From NCBI GenBank assembly GCA_001692895.1, contig KV748197.1, positions 2,175,813 to 2,239,812 on the forward strand: 64,000 nucleotides of DNA. The letters are read 5' to 3'. Source of the DNA: Cenococcum geophilum 1.58 (Eukaryota; Ascomycota; Dothideomycetes; Gloniales; Gloniaceae). Shown here piece by piece: positions 50,259 through 62,900 of the stretch. The position numbers were made by a program, and so were the translations under genes. The first letter of the stretch is position 1; every line of letters starts with the position of its first letter. Below the pieces are notes generated by a model. That model was not told the DNA's origin. It saw only the letters and a program-made list of their open reading frames with translations, and did no database searches.

Positions 50259-51850
50259 GTGATTGGTTAATTTAACCACCCTATAAAATTCGGCAGGTTA
50301 CGTAAGTCCACCAAGTTCTACTGTAGCTTTCTACCATTTTCCACCTGTACCGTATAACGAGCCGTACGGCCTTTTAACGGGCCGTAGACATACCGTAGGT
50401 GCTCCGTTAGTCCCGTTCTACCTATTCTATAACTTTTAGGTTAAGCTTATTCGTGTTAATTAAGGTTTTAAGGGCTTAACACGGCTTTGCCTTAGTTATA
50501 GCGTCCGCTAGGTTATCTCCGCTACTAATCTATTTAACCTCCGTAATCTTACGTCGTTCGTAGGCCTAACGTAAGCACATTAGGTTAACTATAAGCCTCT
50601 TCTTTTATATCGTACCTAGTTTAACTAGGCAGTTATAAAGGGACTTTAAATTAGTGTATAAAACTAGGGGTAACTACTCCAGTTATAGAATCTTCTAGAC
50701 CGTTAATTTAATTATAGCTGCTATATTAAATCTATAAGCTAGTGCATATAGTTTAGAAGCTAGTACACTACGGGTTACTTATTTACACTTAATTAAAGAC
50801 TAGTATAGTATATTTGCGTCCTAATTATAGTCCGTAAGTACAATTATAAAGCCAATTTATAATAATAGGTCTTTGTTATTAGTAAAGGAGGCGTCCGTAA
50901 ATACTAGTAGGCTAAGGGAATTTAGGTCTAGTGGTATAAAAGTAAGTCCCCTTGCTGCATTATTAATTTACTACTAAATGCGCTTATTAAGCTGCTTAAT
51001 ATTTTCTTTTTGTAGATCTACTACCTAGGCCGTAAAGGATAAGTCATAGGCAGATTTGGGTTGGCAGACTATAGTAATATAGGCGCCTCTTACACGCTAT
51101 ACAGCGTATTAGTCCTTTATATTTACGGTTTTATGGGTCTCTCTATGGGAACTAGTAAAGTCCGTAGGCTTTACTATAACGAGCTTTAGTTTTTAAGCTT
51201 AGCGTTCCTAAGTTAGCTTAATTAGGTTGCCCTTTTATATAATTAGGCCTCCATTAAACTTAATTGGATTCTACTTAGTTAACTGCTCTTGCGGCTTTAC
51301 TAGGAACTTGGCCTTTTATAGTTTAATTTCTTTAGCGTCTGTAAAGGTCTAGTCTGCTAGGAATAGGGTATCGTCTATTTAAAGTCTAACAATACTAAGG
51401 CCGTTTAATGGGCTATATAGGAGGCAGGGGTTATAGGTCGACTGTTCCATTTTAAGCTTACTAACGTGATGCTAGTGGTACGTCTTAAACTACGTCAGGA
51501 AAACGGGAGGGTGGTAGGGGCTAGCTAGGGGCTAGCCCGGGGCTGGCCCGGGGTCATTTTAGCTGGATCCGCTGATCTGCTCATGTACACTTATTTACGC
51601 TAGCCCGGGGCTAGCCCGGGGCCATATTAGCAACATTAGCACATTTTATACGTTTTATATATTTTATATAATATTTCCTATAGCTGCAATATGTATAATT
51701 ATAATAAAATTCAAAATTCAAAATTCAAAAATTCAAAATTTAAAATTAATAGTAGCTATAAGGGATATCTCTCGCAGAGTCTCCAAATCGTCAATTGGCG
51801 GCGTTCCCGATGATCCGCCGGCCATGTACTGATTTCCTAACTAGGCCTAG

Positions 51851-52080
51851 TGCCTGTCCTNCCTGTCCTGCCTGTCCTGCCTGTCCTACCTGTCCTACCT
51901 GTCCTATCTATCCTACCTGTCCTACCTATCCTACCTGTCCTACCTGTCCTACCTGTCCTACCTGTCCTACCTGTCCTACCTGTCCTACCTGTCCTACCTG
52001 TCCTACCTGTCCTACCTGTCCTACCTGTCCTACCTGTCCTACCTGTCCTACCTGTCCTACCTGTCTTACCTGTCCTACCG
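51851..52080 (+). repeat. 10-bp minisatellite, about 23 units
   Basis: The unit CCTACCTGTC is repeated head to tail with few changes. It produces artificial Cys-Pro-Thr or Val-Leu-Pro frames that are not genes. One N lies at 51,861. Confidence 0.95.
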
Positions 52081-52420
52081 TCTGACCGTCCTACTTGTTT
52101 GTGCCTACCTGTCTGTGCCTGCCGGTCGTGCCTACTTGTCTATGCCTACCTGTCTGTATCTGTAATTCGGGGGAGAGGTCGGCCCGATCGAAGGCTCTGC
52201 TTGATTTGATTGCGATTAATTATATTGATTCGAATCGTTCTCTCTGGGCGTTCGCTGGCTATACGTTTGAACGGTGGTTGTCTGGGGTGCCTCCCTAAGA
52301 GGCCTNGATTCGATTTGATTTGGTAATGGGATGATATCGAGGCTCTAGTTCGATTCGATCGATCGATTGAATTGATCGTGGTGTTTGCTAGCTGGTCGTT
52401 TAAACGATTATCGTCTGGCT

Positions 52421-52640
52421 CTGGCGGCGGTCGTTTGGTTCTGGCGACGGTCGTTTGGTTCTGGCGACGGTCGTTTGGTTCTGGCGACGGTCGTTTGGTT
52501 CTGGCGACGGTCGTCTGGTTCTGGCGACGGTCGTCTGGTTCTGGCGGCGGTCGTCTGGTTCTGGCGACGGTCGTCTGGTTCTGGCGACGGTCGTCTGGTT
52601 CTGGCGACGGTCGTCTGGTTCTGGCGACGGTTGTCTGGTT
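52421..52640 (+). repeat. 20-bp minisatellite, 11 exact-length units
   Basis: The unit CTGGCGACGGTCGTCTGGTT (T for C at position 15 in the first units) runs without spacers or length change. Open frames in all directions through it are by-products. Confidence 0.96.
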
Positions 52641-55600
52641 CTGGTCACAGTCCTCTAGCTACCGTTCTGGTGCCTCCCTAAGTAGGGAGGATGTAAGGAA
52701 GGAAGGAAGGGTAAAGGTGGCATTTAGGTGTACAAGGGGTATGCAAAGGTACGTGTAGAGGCTGTCGGGAATATAGCGGGGACCCGATGGTACTTCGGAC
52801 GATTTAGATGATAAGGAAAATTAAAGTCCTGCTAGGAGCCTGCTAGGAAGCCTGCTAGGAGCCTGCCCGGAGGCCTTTAGGATTTTAATACCCTAATAGC
52901 AATAAATATAATAATAGTAATAATATTTATTTTATAGCTATAAGCTAGCATAGTGCTAGCGTATAGCTCTAAGGCTTAGCTAATATGGCTAAAAGCTAGC
53001 CCTAGGCTAGGGGGGGTCAGCTAATATGGCTAAAAGCTGGCCCCGGGCTAGGGGGGGTTGGCTAATATGGCGGAAAGCTAGCCCCGGGCCCTAAAAACAC
53101 TTTTAGCGAAACCAAATTTCCTGCGCCACTTCCCGTTTTCCTGACGTAGTAGTTTCCAGCTTCTGGTACTCTATAAAGAGATTTTATAACCCATAAAATT
53201 ATTCCTAGTTATAGGTTAAGCTTACGGGGTAGTTATATAAAGATATCCCTACTTAGGTAGATATTAAACTATACGTAGGCTTATAAGATATCCCGTAAGT
53301 ATAGGGCTATGGGTTTAGTTTACTGTAGTCCCGGCGCAAGTATAAGTATAATTTATTAGCTAACTCGTTAAATTATAGGCGATTGTGTAAAGACTAAGTC
53401 CTTTCCCTTATCGTTATAAGCTTATATAATAAGCCTTAATTTCTTAAAGGCTTTATTAGTACTAGGGTGCTTAATCTTATTAATAAAGCGTAAGTTAAAT
53501 ATACGGACGCCTTGCGGAACGTCTTTCTCTATTATAACCGCAAAGACACCCTTTTTAAGTAGTCCATTAATCTCTTTACGTCGTAAGTCCGTAAACGGGG
53601 TTTCCTATACTAGAACTGATATATCTATAGGCGGAGATTGCCTTACGGATATTCCTATGGAGGTTAGGTAATTTTTTATTACGGTATTCTTAGTTATGGG
53701 GTGCTTTTAGGGGCGTCCTCAACCACGCTTTACAGTAGGTTTAGTAGGTTTAGTGGGTTTCTAGGGGACTTTTAAGGTAGGCAAGGGTGCTTCTAGTTTG
53801 TCTAATTCGGCGGATGCTTTTAGTTCGTCTAGTTCAACGGGTGCTTCCAGTTCGTCTAGTTCGACGGGTGCTTCCAGTTCGTCTAGTTTGACGTCATAGG
53901 TATTTTCGGGCCGAAAGTAGGGTTTTACGGACGTGCTTCTAAAGCTGGTTGGCTTACTAGGAAGCTATACGCAGCACGTCTCGTTTTCTATGGCTAGTAG
54001 ACAATAAGGTCCATTCTAACTGCCGCTTTTATGCTATACGAGGACTTTAGAGTTAAGCGAGAGGTCGTGTACTAGGGTTGTATTAGATCCGTTGCGGTGG
54101 TGCAGGGCGTTATTAATAGCTTACTTGGCCCGTAGCTTAACTATTTTAGTTATTGCCTTCCGTATTGCAGCTGCTTATTTTGTAATAGACGGGGCAGGAG
54201 GGCCTAGGTTGCTTATCCTTAGGTAGGCTCCGTAAACCAAGAGGGTGGGTACTAGTCCGTTAGGGCTAGTGGTGTTATTAACAGCTTTTACGGCTATCTG
54301 TAAAGCTAGTTCCTTTTAAATGTCCTTATACTTATCCGTAATAATCTAGTAAGCTTTCCGTAAGGCTAGGTAAGCTCGCTTAATAAGCCTAACGGACTAG
54401 TACGCCTTAACTAAAACAGCTTTTGTTAATATAGCTATAGCCGTAGTATACTGCTAAAATTCCTTATTAATAAAGTTCCTACTGGCGTCGTGGGTAATAT
54501 ACTACGGAGGTCCAGTATATATTGATCTAGCAGGTCCGTAAAATATCCTAAGTATATTTTATAGATATATTTTACAACTAACGGGCGGCTTAATAGCGGG
54601 TTACCTCGTCGATTATATATAATACTAGACTGCCGTTAATGTATATAATGTCCACGTATACTAAGTAGTTAAAGTTAAGGTCCTTATAAAGGGTAAACTT
54701 AAATCGGCCTAGGGAACGTCCGTATTTCTAGCAGAAGAAGCAGTATTTAGTTAAGTAGTTAATTGCCTTCCTATTAACGTCGTTATGTCTAGAGCGTTTA
54801 AGGACTCTATATAGCTTTTCGGCTAACAGGTAGCCAAAACGGCGGTATAGGCGGTAGATCTTAGTACTGGTAAGGTAGCATAGGTTATAGTTAAAAGATT
54901 CCTAAATATAGGTCTATAAAGTCTCTCCCTATATAAGGAACGGGTGTCCAAATCGTTGTATAATTGGTAGGGTAATATACTTACTTTCTAGGGTAGTTAC
55001 GGGGCCAATTAGGGTATCCGTAACATTATTGTAGTACACCTATAACCTATCTATATCTGCAAGACAGAGTAGGAAGGGGGTGTCCACTTTTACTACGTGG
55101 AAGTTAACTAGGCCAATTAGAGTCTTAACTTTAACTAATCTAATTAATGCGGTTAAGCCGATGCCGAATTAGACGTTTACGGCCCCAGTTTGCGTAATAT
55201 TAATATCCGTATTATTATTTGTGGTGGTCCTATATATAAGGTATTATCCATAGCCTGCGGTAGACTTCTTAGAGGCACCTATGTCGATTATAACACCGTA
55301 GAATTCCTTAGGGGTATAGCGTTCTATGGTAATATATGCAAATAGGTCCTGCTTATAATCTATAATATTTATAACAGGGGTGCTTACGGGATGGTTTTTG
55401 GGCGTAAGTAAGTGTGTAAAGGAGCGGTCGGCTAATACGGTTATAATATTAAAGGCTTAGCTGTCCATAAAAGGTCTAAAAGTGGTTAGGAACGTCTCTA
55501 AGGTCTCTTATTCCTAAGCGTCTAAGTTAAAGTCAATTATAAGGGCTTCTATTAACTTATTAGGGGGCTTTTCTACTTTCTCTTCTTCGTATTCCAAAAT

Positions 55601-57647
55601 AAACTAGTTAATATAGCTATTAAGTCTCTTCCTGGACTTATTACGTTCTTCCCGGGTATACCTTATAGACTAACATCCTTCTTTACCGCACATGAAGCAC
55701 TTCTAGCTGGTTTATCTGCGGGGGTATGTTTTTATACGGGGGTTACTACGGGGGTTATGGGTAGGACTTAGTCGGTACGGGTACTACTAGCGGTAGCGGC
55801 GGTCCGTAAAGTAGACGTCTAAGTCTATTTATGGATATTGAATATCCGTAATAAAGGCTTAAGTGCTGCCTAGTGGGTTTAAGACTTTATATGTTGTAAT
55901 AGAGGAGTATAGATCATTAATAAGGCCAGCTAAGGTATCTATAGGCTTGTAGTAGGCGTACTTATAGGGCTCTACTTCCTGGCAGGCCGTAATAAGTTTA
56001 TTATATAGGAAGTCGTCCGTTTAAAGCTTAATATTAAGACCGTGCTATAAGTAGCGGAGGTCTTTAATAAGGATTTACAGGCACTCTATAGTCAATTTTT
56101 TAGTATTCTTGTCCATTACGGTCCGTAGCTTAGTCGCATTCCATTAGGTAAGGATATTACGCTTATATTCCGGTCCTTTAAAGTAGTTGCATGTAGCTTC
56201 GTATAGCTTATTAAAAGGAACACCAAGGGGGTTACTCTTAAGGTTAGTGTAATAGTGGTTAAGTGCTAGGCCGCGCAGTATAGTAAAGTAGGCTTAGCTA
56301 AACTCCTATTTAGAAATATCAGCCTTCTAGCAGAGGTCTGTAAAGATGGTCAGTTTAAAGTTAAAGTTGTCGTTTTCACCGCTGTACTTGGATTCGTCGG
56401 TGTAGAGCTTAGCTAGGTTAGCTAGCTCCTTACCATAGGTCTTTACTTAGGTAGTTTGCGGGTCTATAGCTTGCGGATTTATAGGTTGCGGATATATGGG
56501 TTGCGGATATATAGGTTGCGGATCTGTAGTTTAAACAACGGGAGGGATTTAGTCCGTATTTTAGTTCGCGGGGGTATTATAGTCTGTAATTTGGGTTACG
56601 GGGGTATTACGGTCCGTAATATAAGTACTAGGTGTACTTTAGCCAGTAAAATCAATTCTAAAACTGCTTGGGTTTGTAGGACAAATTTAGTTAAGAGGGT
56701 TAGGTATAAGGCCAACGATTATATTAAGTTTGGAAGAAGTAAAGAGTTCCTTAGTAGTGTTATACTCGTCTAGGATTTCTTCCTTAGTCCATTCCATTTG
56801 GTCCTCCTTATATATTATATTATATAAGGACCGTGCGACAGTAACCCGTTTGTTCCTTTTAACCCATACGCCTTAGTTACGTAAAAGGGTCCGTAGGTTA
56901 CGGATAGTAGTGGGGTTGCATTCCTTAAAGATAGCTTCCGTAAAGTCCGCAAAGTCTTCCTAGTATTGCTCCCATAGGTCGACGTTTATAAGCTTAAAGT
57001 ATTCATACTTAAGGATTTTAAATTTAATATAGTTGTTGACGTTATCTATAGACGTAACGTCAACTCCTTGTCTCCACTTCTTTTAACCTTTATTAACCTG
57101 CTTACTAATGTCTGCCATACTATATAGTGTAGTGTGGTGTATAGCGGGTGGAAGAGGTCTTGTAAGGGTCCGTAAAATTGGTTGACGGGCCCGTAACGGT
57201 TTGTAGAAGGGTAAGGGGGTCTCTATAGGGTCTTAATAGGTCCGTAGTGGTTCGCAGGAGGGTAAGAGGTCTCCGTAACGGTCCGTAAAAGTAATTAACG
57301 GGTCCGTAACGGTTCGTAAAAGGGTAAGGGGTCTCCATAAGGGGTCAGAGAGGAGGCCGGGGTATTTTAGTAGGGTATGGTGGTTGCGTTCTTGGTGTAA
57401 TCGTGTTCTTAATATGGTCGCGTTAACTACTGGTACAGTGGTCAATATCTCTAATTAAGGTAGAGCGTAAACGTCTTCCAAAACCAGGGTAGATTTAAGG
57501 TAATTCTAGGTAAGGTGGAGCGTCAGACGTCTTCCAAATCTAGAGTACTTTAATTCTCTTTAACTAAAATAGGGGCTTGCAAGGTAGAGCGTTGGACGTC
57601 TTCTAAGCAAGTGCGTATCTCCTAATCTGTGCGCGCTCACTAATTAG

Positions 57648-57918
57648 TGTTGGTACCAATTTAATGGTATAAGTGAGTTGTGTCTAGGGGTACGAAATAC
57701 GTATAGTATCGTATGCTTATTTAGATAGTGGTGACTGTCGATTATATAAAGCAGACTACGTGGTCTATATACTAATGTACCTCCCCCCTAATTAGTTAGT
57801 GCTTTATAAGTGCACCAGACGCGTAAGCGAGTGGTTAGTGCACTGAACGCGTAAACGCGTACCTGGTGTACCGAACGCGTAAGCACGCGTTTGGTATAAC
57901 AGGTGCTGTAATTATACA
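57648..57918 (-). repeat. 5' LTR of copia element
   Basis: Partner of 49,704-49,972. It is two bases longer and has the same internal ACGCGTAAGC-type units. Confidence 0.87.
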
Positions 57919-59940
57919 ATAAGATATAGGGCGATCTTTAACCTTTAAAAAAAAAAACTTGGCTAATTTGTTATAGTGGATTTTAACCTACTTAACGCTA
58001 ATATACGAGCTGGATACGTCGGAGAAAGAAAAGTATATAATGTATATGCAAGACTTATATGCAATTATTGATGCCTATTAGATAATGGACGCGAAGCCTT
58101 ACTATAGTTGTTTTTAAGTATAAATAGGAGCAATCCTCCTCCTTTCTAGTGCCACGGCAATAAGACCCTAAGCTCTTATTAAAAGTTTAAGCGCAAGAGG
58201 CTCTAATAAAGCGCTTTATAAATATATTATAATCCTAAAAGTTCGCGATATAAAAAACTTTAATTAAACCACGACTGTCGCCCTCGTAAGTCTTATATAT
58301 ATTAAGAATTCTAGAGGTATAGGCAGATAGTATATAGCGACGCCGATTAAAGACGGCGTAAATGGCGCTAATAGACCTGTAGTAAGAGGTTTATTTTCCG
58401 TCTTAAAAGCATCCTAGCTTTTTATATTCTATCCCATTTTATAAGCCTTATTATTACGGATAATATATTTTAACGCCATTATACTTTGCTAGAAGAGATT
58501 TTTAAACTTAAAATCCTAGCAAATAAAGAGAGTTTTAAAGTAAAGTTTAAGAAGCAGATGGAGGAATAACCTATCTTTTAAGATATTAAGATAATGGCTG
58601 GTTATAGGGGAGTATCAGACACTAAAGCATTCCCTTACTAGAAATGCCGCGATTACTATATATAGTTAGGCCAAGTGGCCAGGTTTAAATAATCGCTTAA
58701 ACTTTACTAGCTGTAACGAGCGTCTAGAAGGAAATTAAATAGTAAGTATCTGATTTAATATAAGTATATTTATTAACTAACCTTTCTAGCTACCCTTACT
58801 TTAGAAGAGCGAAATTAGATAATAGGTTATTACGGTAATACCTACTAATGGTTTTATTTACCTAATTTAATTAAGCGCGATTTCTAGTTAATCTACTTTA
58901 GGATTCTATTATAGGACAACCTTATCTAATATGCCGCACGGATAGGGATTTTAAGGGACGAGCGGGCCCCTATAGGTCTAACTGACAAGCAGAAGCTTAA
59001 ATTTTAGTTAGAACTTAATTAACACCCTAATATTTTATAGCTTTGCGAGAAACGAGAGCGATATAAGCGAAAGATTAGGAGCTAAGGATATCACCCTATT
59101 AACGCCGCAAAGGGAATGAAACTATATAACCGTTATAACAAAGCTAGATATAAACTTTATAGTATTATAAATGTCCTACGCAAACAAAAAGAGGACTAGG
59201 TTATTCTCGATTTTTATAACGCCATTAACAATTACGATATTAAAAGATAGCTTAGTGGTAGCATTAGGACGGATATTCCCACCCGTTTAGCTATATAGTA
59301 TAAATTTTATAAACATGCTACTATTGCTAAACTGCTATCTTAGCCGCTAAATAAGCTTAAAGAAGGGCACGCTATAAAACTCCGTATAAAGTTTATCCGT
59401 AATCTCGTTAAGTATTATAATTAATAAGAGAGCCGGCAGAATGGGATCCTAAGTAAGGCTATTAGACTTTAACTTAGGTCTAAAGTAGACTAAAGTATAG
59501 TAGGCGTAAAAAGAGGTGTAAGTGACACTAATACTAGTACCTATTAATAGGTAAAGCGGCAGAAAGAATATATTAGCTTAGACTCGCCTTTCTAAAAAAA
59601 CCTAGATAAGACGTAGAGCGCGGTCCTAATTAAGGAAGAGGGTGTTAAGATAATATAGCTACCGCATCCTATAATGTTTACTAATCTTATTTACCTTATC
59701 TATATTAGTAATAACTAACTCTTAACGCTAAGGCAGACCCACCTATTTATGAAGAAGGATATACTATAGAAGTATCTTAATAATTATATTATAGAAGAAG
59801 TGTTTAGGTAGAGGTTCCACTATAAGTATCCTTATTATTTAGAGTGGATTAAAGGACTTAAGCATTTTAAAAATTACGCAGCCCTTATGTATAGCGTATG
59901 GCATCCAATTAAGAGGTACTGCTAGGTAAGTCGCCTTACT

Positions 59941-62900
59941 TATACGAAAATCCTATGCTGACCCTCTAGTACTAATAGAAAGGCATATAACTGGTAAATT
60001 TAGAACTATATATTTCTTATATATGGGACCTTTTCCTAGTTATTTCTCACTTATCTTATTATTCTTTGCTACTTTTTATTTCATTTTAATCTATTATTAT
60101 CCAATCCTATTTTAGTATTTAGTAGAATAGATACAATAATTAGGATTTTGTAATTCGTCTAGGGGGCAAGGGGTAATAGGTAAGGGTGAAGGTGAGGGTA
60201 AGGTAAAGGATGAGATAAAGGGTGGGGTGAGGGGTAAGAGGTAAGGGGTAAGGGGTAAGGTAAGGGGAGGCTGATAGGAGATGGATAATATAGTTGCTAT
60301 ATAATATTTAACGGATCGACTATAGACGAGATATATATTTGAATTTCTTAGATTAACCTAAATAATATAATGACTTCCTACCTAAGCCGATCTCCTAAGC
60401 TATGTATCTTTACTTATATATAATGCTCGCACCTTTTACAACGAAGTATATAAGGGTAATTAGGGTCGGATAGATAACTGCTGTCCTTAATGTAATATGT
60501 AAACTCGGCTCTATAACTAATATTACAATAGGTCCTAGTCGTGTAGAGGGTATTAAGATAGTTATTAATATTTTTGCTTTTGCGCTTAGCCGCGATATAC
60601 CTTGCCTTGGCGGATTAAAGCAGTAATTCTATTTATTATAGCTGAGATTAGACAGCTTAAAGTTTTAGTATAAAATTTTCCTCTATGTCCTTAGATGCGG
60701 TAATCGCTGTCTATATAATGCCAATAGCGAAATTGCTTATAACGTCTAGCTTTATAAAGTCCCTAAGTTTAATAAGCTCTTTAATATGCTTAGCCGCTGT
60801 TAAGGTGATTATATTATATAATGCTAAGTCGCCTATTAGGCTAAAGATATCCTTAATAATATTAGGAAACCTATCTGCGGACCAGCTAGTTCCTAGAATA
60901 TATTAGATTTTTATATTCGCAAGCTCTTTTAGCTGTAGTATATTGTAGTAATTAGTAATTGCATTAATATAGACGTGACGAAGTGTAATATAGGCCGTTA
61001 TTAGCCGTATTATTGTGTCTTTATTATCGCCACCGCTATTGTCTAGTTTAGATGGCGATAAGGTATTGGCGTTGTTAATATTAGATCCTTGCTCCTCCTT
61101 GCTATTCTTATAGTCCCTCTTATATATAAATTAGATCATTTTTTTAACGGTACCGGAATCGAACTCATTAATATTTATAATGTTAGTCGCCGCCTCCTAC
61201 CCGTTAGTTAGTTAGTTAGGGTTAATTTTACTAGATATTTAGTTAGCTTTTACCTAAAAGCCTCTATTATAGGTAGCTGTAAGTATAGGAGATTAGGTGC
61301 ATATAATTGCTTTACAGACTTTAAACTCTAGCCCCTAGCATATAAGTTTTAAGTTGCTATATTTCTTGCTATTTATAAGCTGCGCTAAGCCGAACGGAAT
61401 ACTCTTAGATAGTATATTTCTCTAGTTTTGACTACGTCTTAAGTAATGTTTAAGGGAGTAATTTAGTATTAAACAGGACGATTAAGAATAAGAACTCTGC
61501 TTTATTAAACGTGGCTTTAGAGCCTCTATATATATATTAAGAAGTCATTATTAGCTTTATCTAATCTGCGACGGATTTAGCTGGTTAGTTAGAGCTTTAA
61601 ACGTCAGTCGCTTAATTAAGGACTAGTATAACTTCTAAAGTTCTAGGAAGGGTAAGTAGCGGGGTATATAGCGGCCGCAGCGCCTAGAAGTAGTTAGTGG
61701 TTATATAATAGAGGCTTAGTTAGAGGACGTGTTCCCGTAGCTTAGGTTGGGGCTCTGCACTCCTCTAAGCCATATTAAATAAAGTTAAATAGTATTATAT
61801 TCCTGCGTACCAGCCCGCCAATTATACTATTCTACTTTTTTCTTAACCATATACTAATACAGCCCGTACGATTACCTAGCTTGTAAGATTAGCCATACTT
61901 ATATAGTTCACAAAAATTAAGCATCGGGTTTTAAAAGACTACTTCTATATAGCCTTTCTATCTTTATTACAAAAGAAGTATATTTATACTAGGTATTTTG
62001 GCAAGGCCGGGAGAAGAGAGCGTAGAGAGGGGGGTTTAATTTTAGTAGGGGTTGTAAGTATAGGCGAACGTAAAGGTATAAGGGCTTTGGGCTTAGTTAT
62101 AGAATAATAGCAAATCGCTGGACCATTATATAAGCCGCACGAGATTTTATATTCTTTAAACAAAATCAAGCAATTTAAGCAGCGTAGTTCCTCTATATAA
62201 ACTCAACTATTCCCTATACGGAAGTACTAAAGCTATCGCAAGCATTAGGGTAGTAAAGTACGCCAATCTAACTAAAAAGGGAGACGCAGCAGTCTAGTTG
62301 GCATTATTAAGTTTCTTTACCTCTTTATTTAATTGTTCTAAAGCTTCCTTTTTACCTTCTATAAACTATATATTACCGGAAAAGCAATTAGACCTCATTA
62401 ATATTCTATTATAATTAATTTCCGCTATAACTAATCTACCACTATAGTAATATAGCACGACCGAAGTTATTTAAATAATTATATTATATATCGGACCTAC
62501 AGCCCGGCGAATATTAGGTTAAGTATACAGAATGCCGATAATCTTATAAATCTTTAAGATATTAGGGACCTGCTACTTATAATATAGGTAATTACTTACT
62601 TTTACTTTACGTAAATCGCCTTCTTCCTATCCTATAAAGGTAATATCTCGTTTTTTATCCTCCTCGGAAATCTCTTTTCCTAACTTTAAAACCTAATAGG
62701 CTAACTTTTAGCTTCTATTAGACGTATCTATCACAACAATAGGTACCTAAAAGTAGCGATTAGATTACTAAAGATATAGAAGGGGCGGGTTACATACTGC
62801 TTGCCTTAGTAGGTAAGTTATCGCCAGTTTTTAGAGGTTATTAGAGGCCTTTGGAGGTCTATAGAGGTCTTAGAGGCCTATTTATATATTAATTAGTAAA

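Larger units (their letters stand above)
51493..53146. mobile_element. Non-autonomous TIR element with TA target duplication and minisatellites
   Basis: The left end is CGTCAGGAAAACGGGAGG. The complement of the right end is CGTCAGGAAAACGGGAAG, a 16-bp perfect start. TA lies outside both ends (51,491-51,492 and 53,147-53,148), and the host copia frame is continuous across the site without it. Inside each end are GC-rich inverted blocks built from GCTAGCCCGGGGC-like words. The core carries two minisatellites and a stretch shared with the LTR element at 26,953. There is no transposase frame. TA duplication suggests the Tc1/mariner or pogo group, but the terminal sequence is not one I know. It shows little RIP, unlike the element around it, so it is probably younger. 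Confidence 0.82.
49704..57918 (-). mobile_element. Ty1/copia LTR retrotransposon inserted in the DUF3435 relic, fossil
   Basis: The LTRs (49,704-49,972, 269 bp, and 57,648-57,918, 271 bp) begin TGTYGGTACCAATTTAATGG and end TAATTATACA. The target duplication is ATAAG (49,699-49,703 and 57,919-57,923). The element reads on the minus strand. Gag is at the right, with a zinc knuckle CFMCGKEGC near 55,675-55,705. Integrase-like sequence follows at about 54,000-55,000. A copia reverse transcriptase lies at about 50,450-53,700, with a DDTLFLA box near 51,355-51,380. A 1.65-kb TIR element interrupts the reverse transcriptase. Coding-type tandem repeats occur at 53,789-53,893 (27-bp units) and 56,455-56,535 (about 15-bp units). 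Without its insert it is about 6.6 kb. It is broken, with dozens of breaks. Confidence 0.9.
49205..59940 (+). pseudogene. DUF3435 gene relic (Starship captain-type tyrosine recombinase family), split by a copia element
   Basis: The plus strand reads as a DUF3435 protein in two parts. Before the insertion (to 49,703) comes an N-terminal stretch with ADTFKTYLKWRVKNS near 49,550. After it (57,924 on) come LDTSEKEKY and DLYAIIDAY near 58,010-58,080, an arginine-containing segment ending IRP near 58,165, an LRRAS box near 58,720, and KLKEGHAIKLRIKFIRNLVK near 59,360-59,415. A C-terminal zinc-finger-like part (RQTHLFMKKD, LKHFKNYAALMYSVWHP) ends near 59,940. DUF3435 holds the captain recombinases that move Starship elements, and many copies are annotated FluG-like. 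Numerous TAA/TAG codons of RIP type and some frame changes make it inactive. The start at 49,205 is a guess. Whether a Starship edge lies nearby cannot be seen. Confidence 0.75.

Noticed and set aside
51795-52209. Open frames rich in Cys-Pro-Thr or Val-Leu-Pro repeats
   Set aside because: They are translations of the 10-bp minisatellite. A 10-bp unit cycles through frames and keeps all of them open.
52421-52640. CRISPR-like direct repeats
   Set aside because: The 20-bp units abut each other with no spacers, and the DNA is fungal.
52372-52758. Open frames on both strands with WFWRRS- or RTRRPSPEP-like repeats
   Set aside because: They come from the 20-bp minisatellite and are open on both strands for the same reason.
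60165-60275. Possible telomere repeat
   Set aside because: The G-rich words vary in length and do not form TTAGGG arrays. The stretch is internal and short.
61140-61200. tRNA-like word CCGGAATCGAACTC
   Set aside because: It resembles the complement of a tRNA B box, but no cloverleaf can be drawn around it.
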